A stretch of 64,000 bases of DNA from Oscillospiraceae bacterium (GTDB lineage Bacteria; Bacillota; Clostridia; Oscillospirales; CAG-272). The number at the start of each line of letters is the position of its first letter. The stretch's first letter is position 1. Under the pieces are notes generated by a model. It was not told where the DNA came from, made no database searches, and worked only from the letters and a program-made list of their open reading frames with translations. Both the position numbers and the translations under genes were made by a program. Shown here one piece after another: positions 25,701-34,117 of this stretch. The DNA is taken from assembly GCA_015063725.1 (NCBI GenBank), contig SVTP01000004.1, forward strand, positions 1 to 64,000, read 5' to 3'.

Positions 25701-25764
25701 TTCTGCCCCTGCCAAAAGAAAAGGGAACGCAATCGCGTTCCCTTTTCTTTTGGCAGGGGCAGAA
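25701..25764. repeat. 30-bp perfect inverted repeat including the tRNA-Trp 3' end
   Basis: The left arm 25701-25730 is the exact complement of 25735-25764 with a 4-nt loop. The right arm contains the last 14 bases of the tRNA gene including CCA, so the tRNA terminus is duplicated in inverted orientation. The inner part (AAAAGGGAACGC...) can serve as the tRNA transcription terminator. Confidence 0.9.
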
Positions 25765-25826
25765 GGACTCGAACCCACGACCCATGGTTTTGGAGACCAG
25801 TACTCTACCAACTGAGCTATACCCCT
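25751..25826 (-). tRNA. tRNA-Trp (anticodon CCA)
   Basis: The minus strand gives acceptor arms AGGGGTA/TGCCCCT, D-arm GCTCAGTTGGTAGAGT, anticodon loop CTCCAAA reading CCA, and T-loop GGTTCGAGTCC. The CCA end is encoded. One promoter lies upstream and a long hairpin follows. Confidence 0.96.
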
Positions 25827-25853
25827 GTGTGCAGTTTTTCTGCAACGCTCAAT

Positions 25854-25882
25854 ATTATATCATAGTTTTGAACAAATTGCAA
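25854..25882 (-). promoter_or_regulatory. Promoter of tRNA-Trp
   Basis: On the minus strand TTGCAA (25877-25882) and TATAAT (25854-25859) have a 17-bp spacer, 28 bp before the mature tRNA. Confidence 0.8.
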
Positions 25883-25962
25883 GCCCTTTTGCAAAAAAAG
25901 ATAAAGTTTTTTTATTTTTCAAAAAATCCCATCCTTTTGTCAAAAAAGGCGATTGTAGCTAT

Positions 25963-26091
25963 AAAGCCACACATAAAAATGGAGAAACCCGTCGATCTTT
26001 TCGACGGGTTTCAACCTTTTTAAGCATGTTTAAAATTTAATTAGAATCCGAGTTGCCATTTGAGTGTGGCTTTTGTTCTGCGCGAATTGTG
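25963..26091 (-). repeat. 129-bp direct repeat with inverted termini, copy 1
   Basis: This copy matches 26182-26310 almost completely at an offset of 219 bp. AAAGCCACAC at the left is answered by GTGTGGCTTT (26064-26073), with pairing extending to ATGG/CCAT. An inner hairpin ACCCGTCGA/TCGACGGGT sits within an A/T-rich body, and TGTTCTGCGCGAATTGTG trails outside the inverted ends. Confidence 0.9.
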
Positions 26092-26181
26092 AGTCCCCAG
26101 ACCGGCTCAATTTGATGCAGAAGACGTGATCGACCGATCGTCGCCGTACAGACGTACGGCAGAGAGGTCGAGCGCGGCTAA

Positions 26182-26310
26182 AAAGCCACACATAAAAATG
26201 GAGAAACCCGTCACTTTTTTCGACGGGTTTCAACCTTTTTAAGTATGTTTAAAATTTAATTAGAATCCGAGTTGCCATTTGAGTGTGGCTTTTGTTCTGC
26301 GCGAATTGTG
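26182..26310 (-). repeat. 129-bp direct repeat with inverted termini, copy 2
   Basis: As copy 1, with changes mainly in the inner hairpin (CCCGTC-ACTTTTTTC-GACGGG) and one base in GTATG versus GCATG. It lies 11 bp beyond the stop codon of the DUF4203-like gene and could act as its terminator. The 90 bp between copies hold GCCGTAC/GTACGGC and no ORF. Confidence 0.9.
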
Positions 26311-26320
26311 CCGGTCTGAA

Positions 26321-27019
26321 TCACCAAGCGTCGAATACGCGTCTGATCTTAACTCTCTTCGGTCCTTCTGCCTTCTTCTTGAGCTTGGTAGTAGCCAATT
26401 GAACGATTGCAAAGATTACGAAAATAACAAGAGCAAGAACTATGCTGAGTTTGCTTTGGCTGTAGTTGAAGAACTTAACCCAAGGAACCATAGCGGATAC
26501 CATAGCAACTACCGTAAAACCGCCAACGAAGGATGTAACAACAATAACTGCCAAACGTACAAAGTAAGTAGAGAGCAGTGCTGCAACAAGACCTGCTGCG
26601 GCTGCAACCAGGTAGTTGGGGTAAACAAAGTATGCAAACAGGAAGATTGCAAACCAAATCATGCCAAACAGTGCATATGCAAATTTTCTGTAAGCCAGGT
26701 AGCCCAAAACAGCCAGCAGAACAACACCGATGATGATGCCAACAAAGTTGGGAACGTCCCACTCAAACTTTGCCTTTGCTGCTGTAAACAGAGCGTGACC
26801 GATTGCATAGCCGCCAATGCCAAAGCAAGCAGCAGAGAGCAGCTTAACGCACTTGTAGCCGATTACACCAACCAAGAGTGCAACCAATGCGCCAAAAGCA
26901 AACAGAACCAACTCGGGGATCTTAATGCTAGCCGCAAAAGCGGAGAGCTTTTCGGTCGCCCAAACCAAGGCCTTCGGCACGTTGCCGGCGCCGAGAAATT
27001 CAAGAAACATGGAATTCAT
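26321..27019 (-). CDS. Multi-pass membrane protein (DUF4203/TMEM198-like)
   Basis: The 232-residue protein has about seven hydrophobic helices, Gly/Ala-rich with GYAIGHALF and GGFTVVAMV motifs, and ends in a basic KLKKKAEGPKRVKIRR tail on the inside. The helix pattern and glycine-rich turns resemble DUF4203 proteins, a loose family of unknown function; this assignment is tentative. ATG 27019 follows GAAAGGGGTTATACT. It is a single-gene unit with a consensus promoter. Confidence 0.75.
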   Translation of the reverse strand: MNSMFLEFLGAGNVPKALVWATEKLSAFAASIKIPELVLFAFGALVALLVGVIGYKCVKLLSAACFGIGGYAIGHALFTAAKAKFEWDVPNFVGIIIGVVLLAVLGYLAYRKFAYALFGMIWFAIFLFAYFVYPNYLVAAAAGLVAALLSTYFVRLAVIVVTSFVGGFTVVAMVSAMVPWVKFFNYSQSKLSIVLALVIFVIFAIVQLATTKLKKKAEGPKRVKIRRVFDAW

Positions 27020-27055
27020 AGTATAACCCCTTTCAAAATATCATCCTTACGTCTT

Positions 27056-27085
27056 ATTATACAACGAGCAGGGCGGTTTTGTCAA
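27056..27085 (-). promoter_or_regulatory. Promoter of the DUF4203-like gene
   Basis: On the minus strand TTGACA (27080-27085) and TATAAT (27056-27061) are 18 bp apart. Confidence 0.85.
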
Positions 27086-27186
27086 GGGTTCACACCAATT
27101 TTTTGCTTGGTTTTTTTCAAAATCCGCTCTTTTTGTCGTTTTTTGCAGACTTTCTCCAATCAAAACAGAATATTTACATTTTCTTG

Positions 27187-27215
27187 TTGAAAACTTGGCG
27201 GATTGTTTGTATAAT
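27187..27215 (+). promoter_or_regulatory. Promoter of the MATE/HAD pair
   Basis: TTGAAA (27187-27192) and TATAAT (27210-27215) are 17 bp apart, with GAGGAG before the ATG at 27246. Confidence 0.85.
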
Positions 27216-27245
27216 AAAGTTTGACTACAGAACGAGGAGTTTTTT

Positions 27246-28640
27246 ATGACGCAAGCGGATCTTTACTACAAAAAAATGACTGAAACGCCCGTGGCACGCC
27301 TGATTGTCGGTCTTGGAATTCCCACAACGATCTCCATGCTCATCACGGGTGTTTACAATTTAGCAGACACCTATTTTGTTGGTGCCTTGGGAGAGAGCCA
27401 GCAGGCTGCAACAGGCATTCTGTTCACCCTGCAATCCATCATTCAGGCAATCGCTTTTATGCTTGGTCACGGCTCGGGCACCTTTGTTTCCAAGGCGCTT
27501 GCCGACAAGGACACAAAAAGCGCTACGCGATACGTTTCCACCGCGTTTTTTACGGGCATTGGCATCGGTCTTGTCCTGTCGATTGGCGGACTTCTTTGTC
27601 TGGATCCCCTGCTCCGCCTTTTGGGCAGCACTGAGACCATTCTTCCCTATGCGCGTGACTACGGCTTTTGGGTGCTGACCGCTTGCCCCATTATGATCGG
27701 CTCACTGATACTGAATAACAACCTGCGCTATGAGGGCAAAGCCTTTTATGCCATGATCGGCTTGACGACGGGTGGCATTTTGAATATTTTTGGCGACTAT
27801 TTGCTCATTCGTGTTTGCAATCTCGGCGTTTTTGGTGCGGGAATGGCAACTGCCATTTCGCAGCTCATCAGTTTTTGTATCCTCGTTGTCCTGTATTTGC
27901 GTATGGCACAAAGCACACTCTCCATTCGTGCCATCAGCCATGATGCTCGCGAGTACCTCGGCATTTGCAAGGTCGGCTTTCCTTCTCTGATCCGACAAGG
28001 TCTCAACTCGATCTCGGGCGGAATTCTGAACAACCTGACAAAGTCCTTTGGAGATGCCGCTATTGCCGCCATGAGCGTGGTCAACCGCTTCTCCTCTCTG
28101 GTCATGTTTGTCGGCCTTGGCATCGGTCAGGGCTTCCAACCTGTGGCATCCTTTAACTATCAGGCAAAAAAGTACCGCCGTGTGAAAAAAGGCTTGATCT
28201 TTACCACCGTATTCGGCTTTTGTCTGTTGACTGTTCTGGCATCCCTCGGCTTTATTTTTGCAGAACCGATTGTGTATCTTTTCCAAGAGCATCCCGACGT
28301 GCGCAAAATCGGTGTTCCTGCCCTGCGCTATGCAACAGTTGGCATTTTGTTCCTCGCGCTCTCTGTGCCCGTAAACATGCTCTACCAAAGTATTCGCCGC
28401 GCAGGAATTGCATCCCTGCTCTCACTCTTGCGCTCGGGCGCGATCTTTATTCCCGTACTGCTGATCTTACATCATCTTTTGGGGCTGACGGGCATTCAGT
28501 TGGCGCAGCCTACAGCTGACGTCATTACGGGACTTTTGTCTATTCCCTTTATGCTGTATTTTCTTAAAACCACCCCAAACGATGAGGACGTGTTGCCCGA
28601 TTTGGCAAGCGACCCCCCACAAGAAAAGGAGACCGTATGA
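27246..28640 (+). CDS. MATE-family efflux transporter
   Basis: The 464-residue protein has twelve predicted helices in two halves. It carries the MatE pattern PVARLIVGLGIPTTISMLITGVYNLADTYFVG and the second-half equivalent GFPSLIRQGLNSISGGILNN. MATE proteins export cationic compounds or metabolites by proton or sodium antiport; the substrate is unknown. It overlaps the HAD hydrolase gene by 4 bp (ATGA), a coupling that may point to a shared role, though HAD phosphatases are promiscuous neighbours. Confidence 0.93.
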   Translation: MTQADLYYKKMTETPVARLIVGLGIPTTISMLITGVYNLADTYFVGALGESQQAATGILFTLQSIIQAIAFMLGHGSGTFVSKALADKDTKSATRYVSTAFFTGIGIGLVLSIGGLLCLDPLLRLLGSTETILPYARDYGFWVLTACPIMIGSLILNNNLRYEGKAFYAMIGLTTGGILNIFGDYLLIRVCNLGVFGAGMATAISQLISFCILVVLYLRMAQSTLSIRAISHDAREYLGICKVGFPSLIRQGLNSISGGILNNLTKSFGDAAIAAMSVVNRFSSLVMFVGLGIGQGFQPVASFNYQAKKYRRVKKGLIFTTVFGFCLLTVLASLGFIFAEPIVYLFQEHPDVRKIGVPALRYATVGILFLALSVPVNMLYQSIRRAGIASLLSLLRSGAIFIPVLLILHHLLGLTGIQLAQPTADVITGLLSIPFMLYFLKTTPNDEDVLPDLASDPPQEKETV

Positions 28641-29356
28641 AAGTAACCACCGTTTTGTTTGACCTTGACGGCACGCTGCTACCGATGGATATGAACGAAT
28701 TTATCAAAGCCTATTTTGGCGGACTTGCCCGTCGCTTGGCGCCCCTTGGCTATGAGCCGCAAAAGCTGGTTAACTCCATTTGGCAAGGAACTGCCGCAAT
28801 GGTGAAAAATGACGGCAAGACAACCAACGAGGAGCGCTTTTGGCAGGGTTTTGAGACTGCCTACGGAAAGCCTGCAAGACAGGATGAGGAGCACTTTGCC
28901 GCCTACTATCGCGAGGACTTTGACAAGGTAAGAACCTCTTGCGGCTACACACCTGCGGCGCGCAAAATTGTGGATACCGTAAAGGCATGCGGCTTGCGCA
29001 CAGCGCTTGCGACCAATCCTATCTTTCCTGCAATGGCTACCGAGCGACGCATTGCATGGGCGGGGCTTTCCACCTCGGATTTTGAGCTTTACACCACCTA
29101 CGAAAACTCCCGTTTTTGCAAGCCAAACCCCGACTATTACCTTGACGTGATGCAATCCTTGGGTGTTTGCCCCGAGGAATGCTTGATGGTGGGCAATGAC
29201 GTTGAAGAAGATATGATAGCCCAAACGCTTGGGTGCCGCGTGTTCCTTTTGACAGATTGCCTGATCAACCCCAAAGGTGCTGACATTTCCGTTTATCCCA
29301 ACGGCAGCTATGATGATTTGATCGCATTCATTCAAAACCTCAATCAAGACGCATAA
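28637..29356 (+). CDS. HAD-superfamily hydrolase
   Basis: The 239-residue protein has HAD motif I FDLDGTLL (about residue 9), motif II in LATNPI (about 123), a Lys in NSRFCKPNPDYY (motif III) and motif IV VGNDVEEDM (about 193). These give an aspartate-nucleophile phosphatase with an inserted helical cap, as in the phosphoglycolate phosphatase-like subgroup. The substrate is not evident. It is translationally coupled to the MATE gene and followed by a strong terminator. Confidence 0.9.
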   Translation: MKVTTVLFDLDGTLLPMDMNEFIKAYFGGLARRLAPLGYEPQKLVNSIWQGTAAMVKNDGKTTNEERFWQGFETAYGKPARQDEEHFAAYYREDFDKVRTSCGYTPAARKIVDTVKACGLRTALATNPIFPAMATERRIAWAGLSTSDFELYTTYENSRFCKPNPDYYLDVMQSLGVCPEECLMVGNDVEEDMIAQTLGCRVFLLTDCLINPKGADISVYPNGSYDDLIAFIQNLNQDA

Positions 29357-29375
29357 AACCGAACAAAAAAATGAA

Positions 29376-29407
29376 GGGTGCTCTGCCAAAGCAGAGCACC
29401 CGTTTTT
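29376..29407 (+). terminator. Terminator between convergent HAD and DUF4340-like genes
   Basis: GGGTGCTCTGC, loop CAAA and GCAGAGCACCC are followed by GTTTTTG. Confidence 0.92.
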
Positions 29408-29409
29408 GT

Positions 29410-32223
29410 TTAAACAGTTGTATCAATCAGTTCCTGGTTCAAAAGGCGATCGATGTCTACCACGAGCTTTTCAAGAATTGCGGTAGAGGCGTAGAACTTA
29501 CCAACCACGCCGTCAGGAGAGTTGGTAACAAATTCTCCCTTCTCGTTTTTGGTAAAGAGCTCTACGGTGACCAGCACCTTCCAATCGGAGTACTGATAGA
29601 ATTTATACTCGAAATACTGCGAGATGTTCTCCTCGTAGTAACGAATCTCTTTGCCGTCCTCGTCATGATAGGTGTAGCCATTGAGTGCTTTTGCGTAGTC
29701 CTCAACGTGCATGGAGATACTTGCAATGGGCTTTTTGCTCTCACTTGCAAGGTATTCCTCAACGCTCATACCCATCTTTTCCTTAAACTCAACAGGATCA
29801 ACGTCGCCAACGAGCGAGAAATAGAGCAGATCCATATGCAGTCTGCGGAAGTTGTCGGAAGCCGTAACGGTCTCGTACTCTTCTACACCGGCATCTCCCA
29901 TGCCTGTGTTGGAAATCGTGTAATCCAGCTTTTTACCGTTGCATAAAACCTCGAGTCCCTTTGCACTGATGCCAAGCGCAACCTCGTATGTAGCGCTCTT
30001 ATTTGTCTCCGGATCCTTATACGTAAACCGGTAAATGGGATCGCCAAAGCTACGGTTGACGCGGATGCGCTCACCGCGGATCTCGTCTATGTAATAATAA
30101 TGTCCACCAAGATATTTGTCGTTTTCGTCACGCTCAATCTCATATTCAATGGTTTTGGTAACGTAATCGGGAGAGACCTTTACGTTGTCTCCGTCTTTGT
30201 TGACATAGTAGAAGGTTTCGGGTACGTAAACAACGTTGGTAAGCGAGGCGTTTTGCATGATCTCTTTGTAGCTGACAACCTCTACCTTATCAAAGTCAAG
30301 CTCTACAAGGTTGGAATAGGTAACCCCCTTGCGCTTGTAAACCCTTGTTCCGTCCTCCAAGTAGACGATCTTTCCCTCGGTGAGGTTGACTGCCGCAAAC
30401 TCGCCCTTGTCGTTTTTGTAGTAAGTATAGCTCAGGGAGTTGTCAAGGTCAAAATCAAAAACCTGATCCTCGGGGAGCCCGAACGCCTCGCCGCTAAACT
30501 CAAATTTGAGGTCGCGAACGTAGGAAATGTTATGGAAGATGAATGCCTCATTATACCACTTCATGTAGTCCCACTCGAGGAAGGAGAGATAGTATTGGTC
30601 TACCTCAACGATCATATCAAAGGGGACGGCTGCCACATAGTAGGTTCCGTTCTCTGTTTTTTGGCTGATAAAGAGTTGGTTTTCCGCGTACTTCTTATCA
30701 CCCGTTACCTCATCGTATTGACCGCTAAAGGTCTTGTAGGTGAGATAATAGACGTTTTTATCAAGCCCAAACTCCGCCATTGACTCTTGCGTCAAGCCGA
30801 TCCGCTTGCAGGCAACAGCCTCGACAGAATAGAGTGTCTCAAATATCGAAATAGCACTGTTTTCATTGATGTTGTATCCCGACATAACGCTGACACCCGG
30901 CAGATAGGGGCGCGTGGAGTTCATGGTGTTGACGCGCTCCTCAAGCTCGGAATAGGTAAAAGCAACGATGGTCTCGAGATAATCCTTTGTATCCTTCGTC
31001 CAGTCGTCAATCGTACCCAAAAGGAAATCCTTGCCCATGCTGTGGTAGGTGACCGATACGGGGAAGACTACGCGCGGCACGACCAGCTGCTCGATGGGTT
31101 GCAATACGGTTTCTTCGATATAGTCGGTTGTAATGATATAAACCGAGCCTCTGCCCTCAAGGCGGACGTAGTAGCCGCCGCCCGAGAGAATGGCATCACC
31201 AACGTGAATGGTGTAGGTCTTTTCGGGGTCAGGCTGCGGGTTGCCCTGCTCATCGTAATCAATCACGTATTTACCGTTTTGATACATGTCGCTTCCATCG
31301 GCATTCTTTTTGAAAAGCACGCCGCTGATGGTATAGGTCGCCTGCGGCGTATCAAGACCGTAAACAGAATAGTCGATGGTTCCGTCCTCAAGACGGGGAA
31401 TAAGAGGGTCTGTGGAGTTTTGTCCCATTTTGCGGTTGGCAAGCATATAGCCGCAAGAGAAGCAAAGTCGCGCAAACAGATCTTGGTCAAACTCCAGATT
31501 GGATTTTTCAAAGCCCTTGACCAGAACATCGTCGGCGGTGCGGTAGATAGTATAGTCTCCGCCCTGCTCGTTTTTCATTTCGATGGAGTACATATACTCG
31601 GAGCGGACCTGCGGAAAGACCAGAAGAACAGTGCCCGAGGAATATTCGCCATCCTCGGCATCTACCGTTGCGCGCAGAGTATGCTCACCTGTTTCGGGAT
31701 CGATCCTGTACTCGTTTCCGCTTCCTCTTGCAATAAAGACGGTGTCAAGCACCCCGTTGGTATCCATCAGGTTGCCATCTTTATCAAAGAGCTTATACAC
31801 GCCTTCATGGCGTTTGACGTAGTACTTGTCTCTGTGCTCCACGCCGTCCACCGTATAGGTGTCAACAAAGGAATAGATAGCGATGAGCTGCGACACGATG
31901 ACAAAGGTAACAATGAGGACAAGCGCAACTGCCGACAGAATGATAATGGCAGTTTTTTGACGCTTGAGCATCGAGCGCTTTTTATCGGGGGCGGATGCTG
32001 CCTTTTCCCAATGCGCCACCAAGCGGATATCTTCATCCGTTTCGATCAACGTATCGGGCGTGACGGGCAGCTCGCCGTGATACCAGCCAACAAAGGTGTA
32101 CCCGCGGCGAGTGGGTGTTGGGAGCTGTCCAAACGGCTCTCCCACAACACCCTCGCGGCTCAATTGGGATACGCTTCCGCGATTGGCATCGAATATGAGG
32201 TTGATAATGGTTCCTGTTTTCAT
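29410..32223 (-). CDS. DUF4340-like membrane protein of the Gld-type ABC operon, with N-terminal InlB-type repeat
   Basis: The 937-residue protein starts with an InlB/Listeria-Bacteroides unit (NLIFDANRGSVSQL, GYTFVGWYHGELP, LVAHWE; residues about 8-75). A basic stretch and one TM helix (about 92-114) follow, then about 820 extracellular residues. Those contain long beta-rich segments with repeated TYxIxxGDAILSGGGYYVRLEG-like and ETVLQPIEQLVVPRV patterns typical of DUF4340 proteins found beside GldG. It ends with a short hydrophilic tail. DUF4340 proteins are thought to be extracytoplasmic partners of GldFG-type ABC systems. The Shine-Dalgarno (AAAGGGA) is rather far from ATG 32223, so the start is less certain. 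Last gene of the operon. Confidence 0.82.
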   Translation of the reverse strand: MKTGTIINLIFDANRGSVSQLSREGVVGEPFGQLPTPTRRGYTFVGWYHGELPVTPDTLIETDEDIRLVAHWEKAASAPDKKRSMLKRQKTAIIILSAVALVLIVTFVIVSQLIAIYSFVDTYTVDGVEHRDKYYVKRHEGVYKLFDKDGNLMDTNGVLDTVFIARGSGNEYRIDPETGEHTLRATVDAEDGEYSSGTVLLVFPQVRSEYMYSIEMKNEQGGDYTIYRTADDVLVKGFEKSNLEFDQDLFARLCFSCGYMLANRKMGQNSTDPLIPRLEDGTIDYSVYGLDTPQATYTISGVLFKKNADGSDMYQNGKYVIDYDEQGNPQPDPEKTYTIHVGDAILSGGGYYVRLEGRGSVYIITTDYIEETVLQPIEQLVVPRVVFPVSVTYHSMGKDFLLGTIDDWTKDTKDYLETIVAFTYSELEERVNTMNSTRPYLPGVSVMSGYNINENSAISIFETLYSVEAVACKRIGLTQESMAEFGLDKNVYYLTYKTFSGQYDEVTGDKKYAENQLFISQKTENGTYYVAAVPFDMIVEVDQYYLSFLEWDYMKWYNEAFIFHNISYVRDLKFEFSGEAFGLPEDQVFDFDLDNSLSYTYYKNDKGEFAAVNLTEGKIVYLEDGTRVYKRKGVTYSNLVELDFDKVEVVSYKEIMQNASLTNVVYVPETFYYVNKDGDNVKVSPDYVTKTIEYEIERDENDKYLGGHYYYIDEIRGERIRVNRSFGDPIYRFTYKDPETNKSATYEVALGISAKGLEVLCNGKKLDYTISNTGMGDAGVEEYETVTASDNFRRLHMDLLYFSLVGDVDPVEFKEKMGMSVEEYLASESKKPIASISMHVEDYAKALNGYTYHDEDGKEIRYYEENISQYFEYKFYQYSDWKVLVTVELFTKNEKGEFVTNSPDGVVGKFYASTAILEKLVVDIDRLLNQELIDTTV

Positions 32224-32268
32224 TGGTATTTTATATTCCCTTTCTCTTTGAACCTGCTTTTGTAGATC

Positions 32269-34086
32269 TTACGCACGCGTCGATTGGCGCGTCTTTCTTT
32301 TCACCAGCACAACCACACCTGCAACCGTCATAACAACGGCAGGGAGTGCTGTGAGAATGACCGTTGCGGTAATGATGCCCGATGCCACCGAGGTCTTGCC
32401 CGTGGTGCTATCGGTCTGCATGTGCTGATCGGTATCAATTTGCATATCGTAAAGTGCGAGGAAGCTAAGTCCCACAGGGTTGACTTCCTTGCCCATGTAA
32501 CGCAAAACAGAGAGGAGTGCATCGGTGTTGCCATAGGAGGTGCTACCAAGGAATGCATTTTTGGCGATCTCGGTAGAGCCGACTGCGCAAACAAAGGAAG
32601 GCTGGTTGACGGTAGTATATCCCATACCCTCACCCACTGTGCGACGTTCTGCCGAGAGTGTCATCACGTTGAACACACCCGTGCCGCCCAAGGGCACACC
32701 GTTCTCATCGGTCAGGACCTCTCCCCCATTCTTAACCGAATAGTTTGCAAGGTTCTCGGAGGTTCCCGAACGGAAGACGTCATAGACCATACGGTTCCAG
32801 CCGTCACGGCTTGCGTATGCAAAGGTATAGGCGGGAGTACCGTTCTCCTCGTCTGCCATTACGTAACCAATATCGTAGGTGGAAGAAAATGCAATGGGCA
32901 TAGCGTTGCCGAAAATGACCTTGGGCTCGGTGCCTGCCGCAATAATATCACTCATTGCAGCTGCGCCGATTCCCTTGCCAAAGGGATACTGACCGATAAA
33001 GGTGTTGCCTGTACCGTCCAGTGCGTTTGCGGCATCCACGATCGTATAGTTACCCTTTACGGTCTCGCCATTTGCGTTTTGCCCGTTGGCGCGTTGGTAC
33101 TCAATGCCCCAGAATGCTAAATATTCCTCAAGGTTGGGCATATGGGGAGTATCGGCATCCATAAACACCATAAAGGAATAGGACTTTTTCAAAAACGCAT
33201 CCAGCTTTTTGGTCTCCGAGACCTTTACATCTGCATTGCCAAAGGCAGAAACAAAATCGGTTTGGGGATCAAACGTCAAAATAAGGCGACAGTTTTCGGG
33301 GATCTCGTCGGTCTCAAGATTGAGATACTGAATTTCATATCCCGCACCCTCAATGACGTTCATAAGTTCACTGTATTCGGGCCAGCTTGCGCGGTCGCTC
33401 AAGCTCCATTCGGCAAAAGGCTCGCCGTGATTGACGGTCAAGCAGCAGATGGGAGCCTCGGCACCCGTAACGTCCTGAATCTGCTTTGCAAACTGCTTTT
33501 GTCCGTTGTATCCGATCGGTACATCGGTTTGAGATTCGGAGTCATAGGTGTAGAAGGAACGTGCCGAGCTGATGCGGAACTCTGTGCCGCTGGCAACGAT
33601 CACGTTGCTGGGATAGATGGTGGAATAAGAGGTACTGCGGTACATATCCACCGAGGAGGGGTTGCTCCAAACGTCTCTCCAAGAAACCTTGATGGTATCG
33701 GGGAATTGCTTTTGCAGAGCAAGCGCGGTGTAATACACGTAGCGCATGGAATCTGCCTTGGTCAACTGGTCGGGCTCATCGCAAAAGATGATCTCTACCT
33801 TTACCGGCTCTTCTCTTCCCTTGTTGGCTTCTTCAAAGACGTATTCCAGATAGCTGACGGTCTCATCCATCAGGGTGTAAAGTCCGCTCTTTTTTTGCAG
33901 ATTGCTATGCTCCTGATAGACGGTATATGTGGACTGCGGTGTCAGGTCGATAAACCAGAACTGACTTGTGCAAAGCGCCGTCATGCCAACATTGATCAGG
34001 AGGACGGCGACCAGCACAATGATGCAAAGTCCCAATGAGGCGGAGCCGTGACGGAGCCTGCGCTCCCATCCGTTTCCGAGTTTCAT
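32269..34086 (-). CDS. GldG-like ABC-system extracytoplasmic subunit (long)
   Basis: The 605-residue protein has an N-terminal TM helix (about 20-42) preceded by a basic segment, a large extracytoplasmic region and a C-terminal TM helix near 575-597 with a basic tail. The middle shows the GldG/DUF7088 pattern: a YTLMDETVSYLEYVFEEA lead, a substrate-domain motif ICCLTVNHGEP, DEIPENCRLILTFDPQTDF and LDAFLKKSYSFMVFMD. GldG-like proteins combine with GldF permease and GldA ATPase in gliding Bacteroidetes; in Firmicutes the role is unknown. It follows the shorter paralogue 31 bp downstream. Confidence 0.85.
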   Translation of the reverse strand: MKLGNGWERRLRHGSASLGLCIIVLVAVLLINVGMTALCTSQFWFIDLTPQSTYTVYQEHSNLQKKSGLYTLMDETVSYLEYVFEEANKGREEPVKVEIIFCDEPDQLTKADSMRYVYYTALALQKQFPDTIKVSWRDVWSNPSSVDMYRSTSYSTIYPSNVIVASGTEFRISSARSFYTYDSESQTDVPIGYNGQKQFAKQIQDVTGAEAPICCLTVNHGEPFAEWSLSDRASWPEYSELMNVIEGAGYEIQYLNLETDEIPENCRLILTFDPQTDFVSAFGNADVKVSETKKLDAFLKKSYSFMVFMDADTPHMPNLEEYLAFWGIEYQRANGQNANGETVKGNYTIVDAANALDGTGNTFIGQYPFGKGIGAAAMSDIIAAGTEPKVIFGNAMPIAFSSTYDIGYVMADEENGTPAYTFAYASRDGWNRMVYDVFRSGTSENLANYSVKNGGEVLTDENGVPLGGTGVFNVMTLSAERRTVGEGMGYTTVNQPSFVCAVGSTEIAKNAFLGSTSYGNTDALLSVLRYMGKEVNPVGLSFLALYDMQIDTDQHMQTDSTTGKTSVASGIITATVILTALPAVVMTVAGVVVLVKRKTRQSTRA

Positions 34087-34117
34087 ATCTGTTTCTTTCC
34101 TTTCTTCGGGGTTTTGG

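Noticed and set aside
30787-32265. 492-residue plus-strand ORF opposite the DUF4340-like gene
   Set aside because: Antisense shadow without ribosome site.
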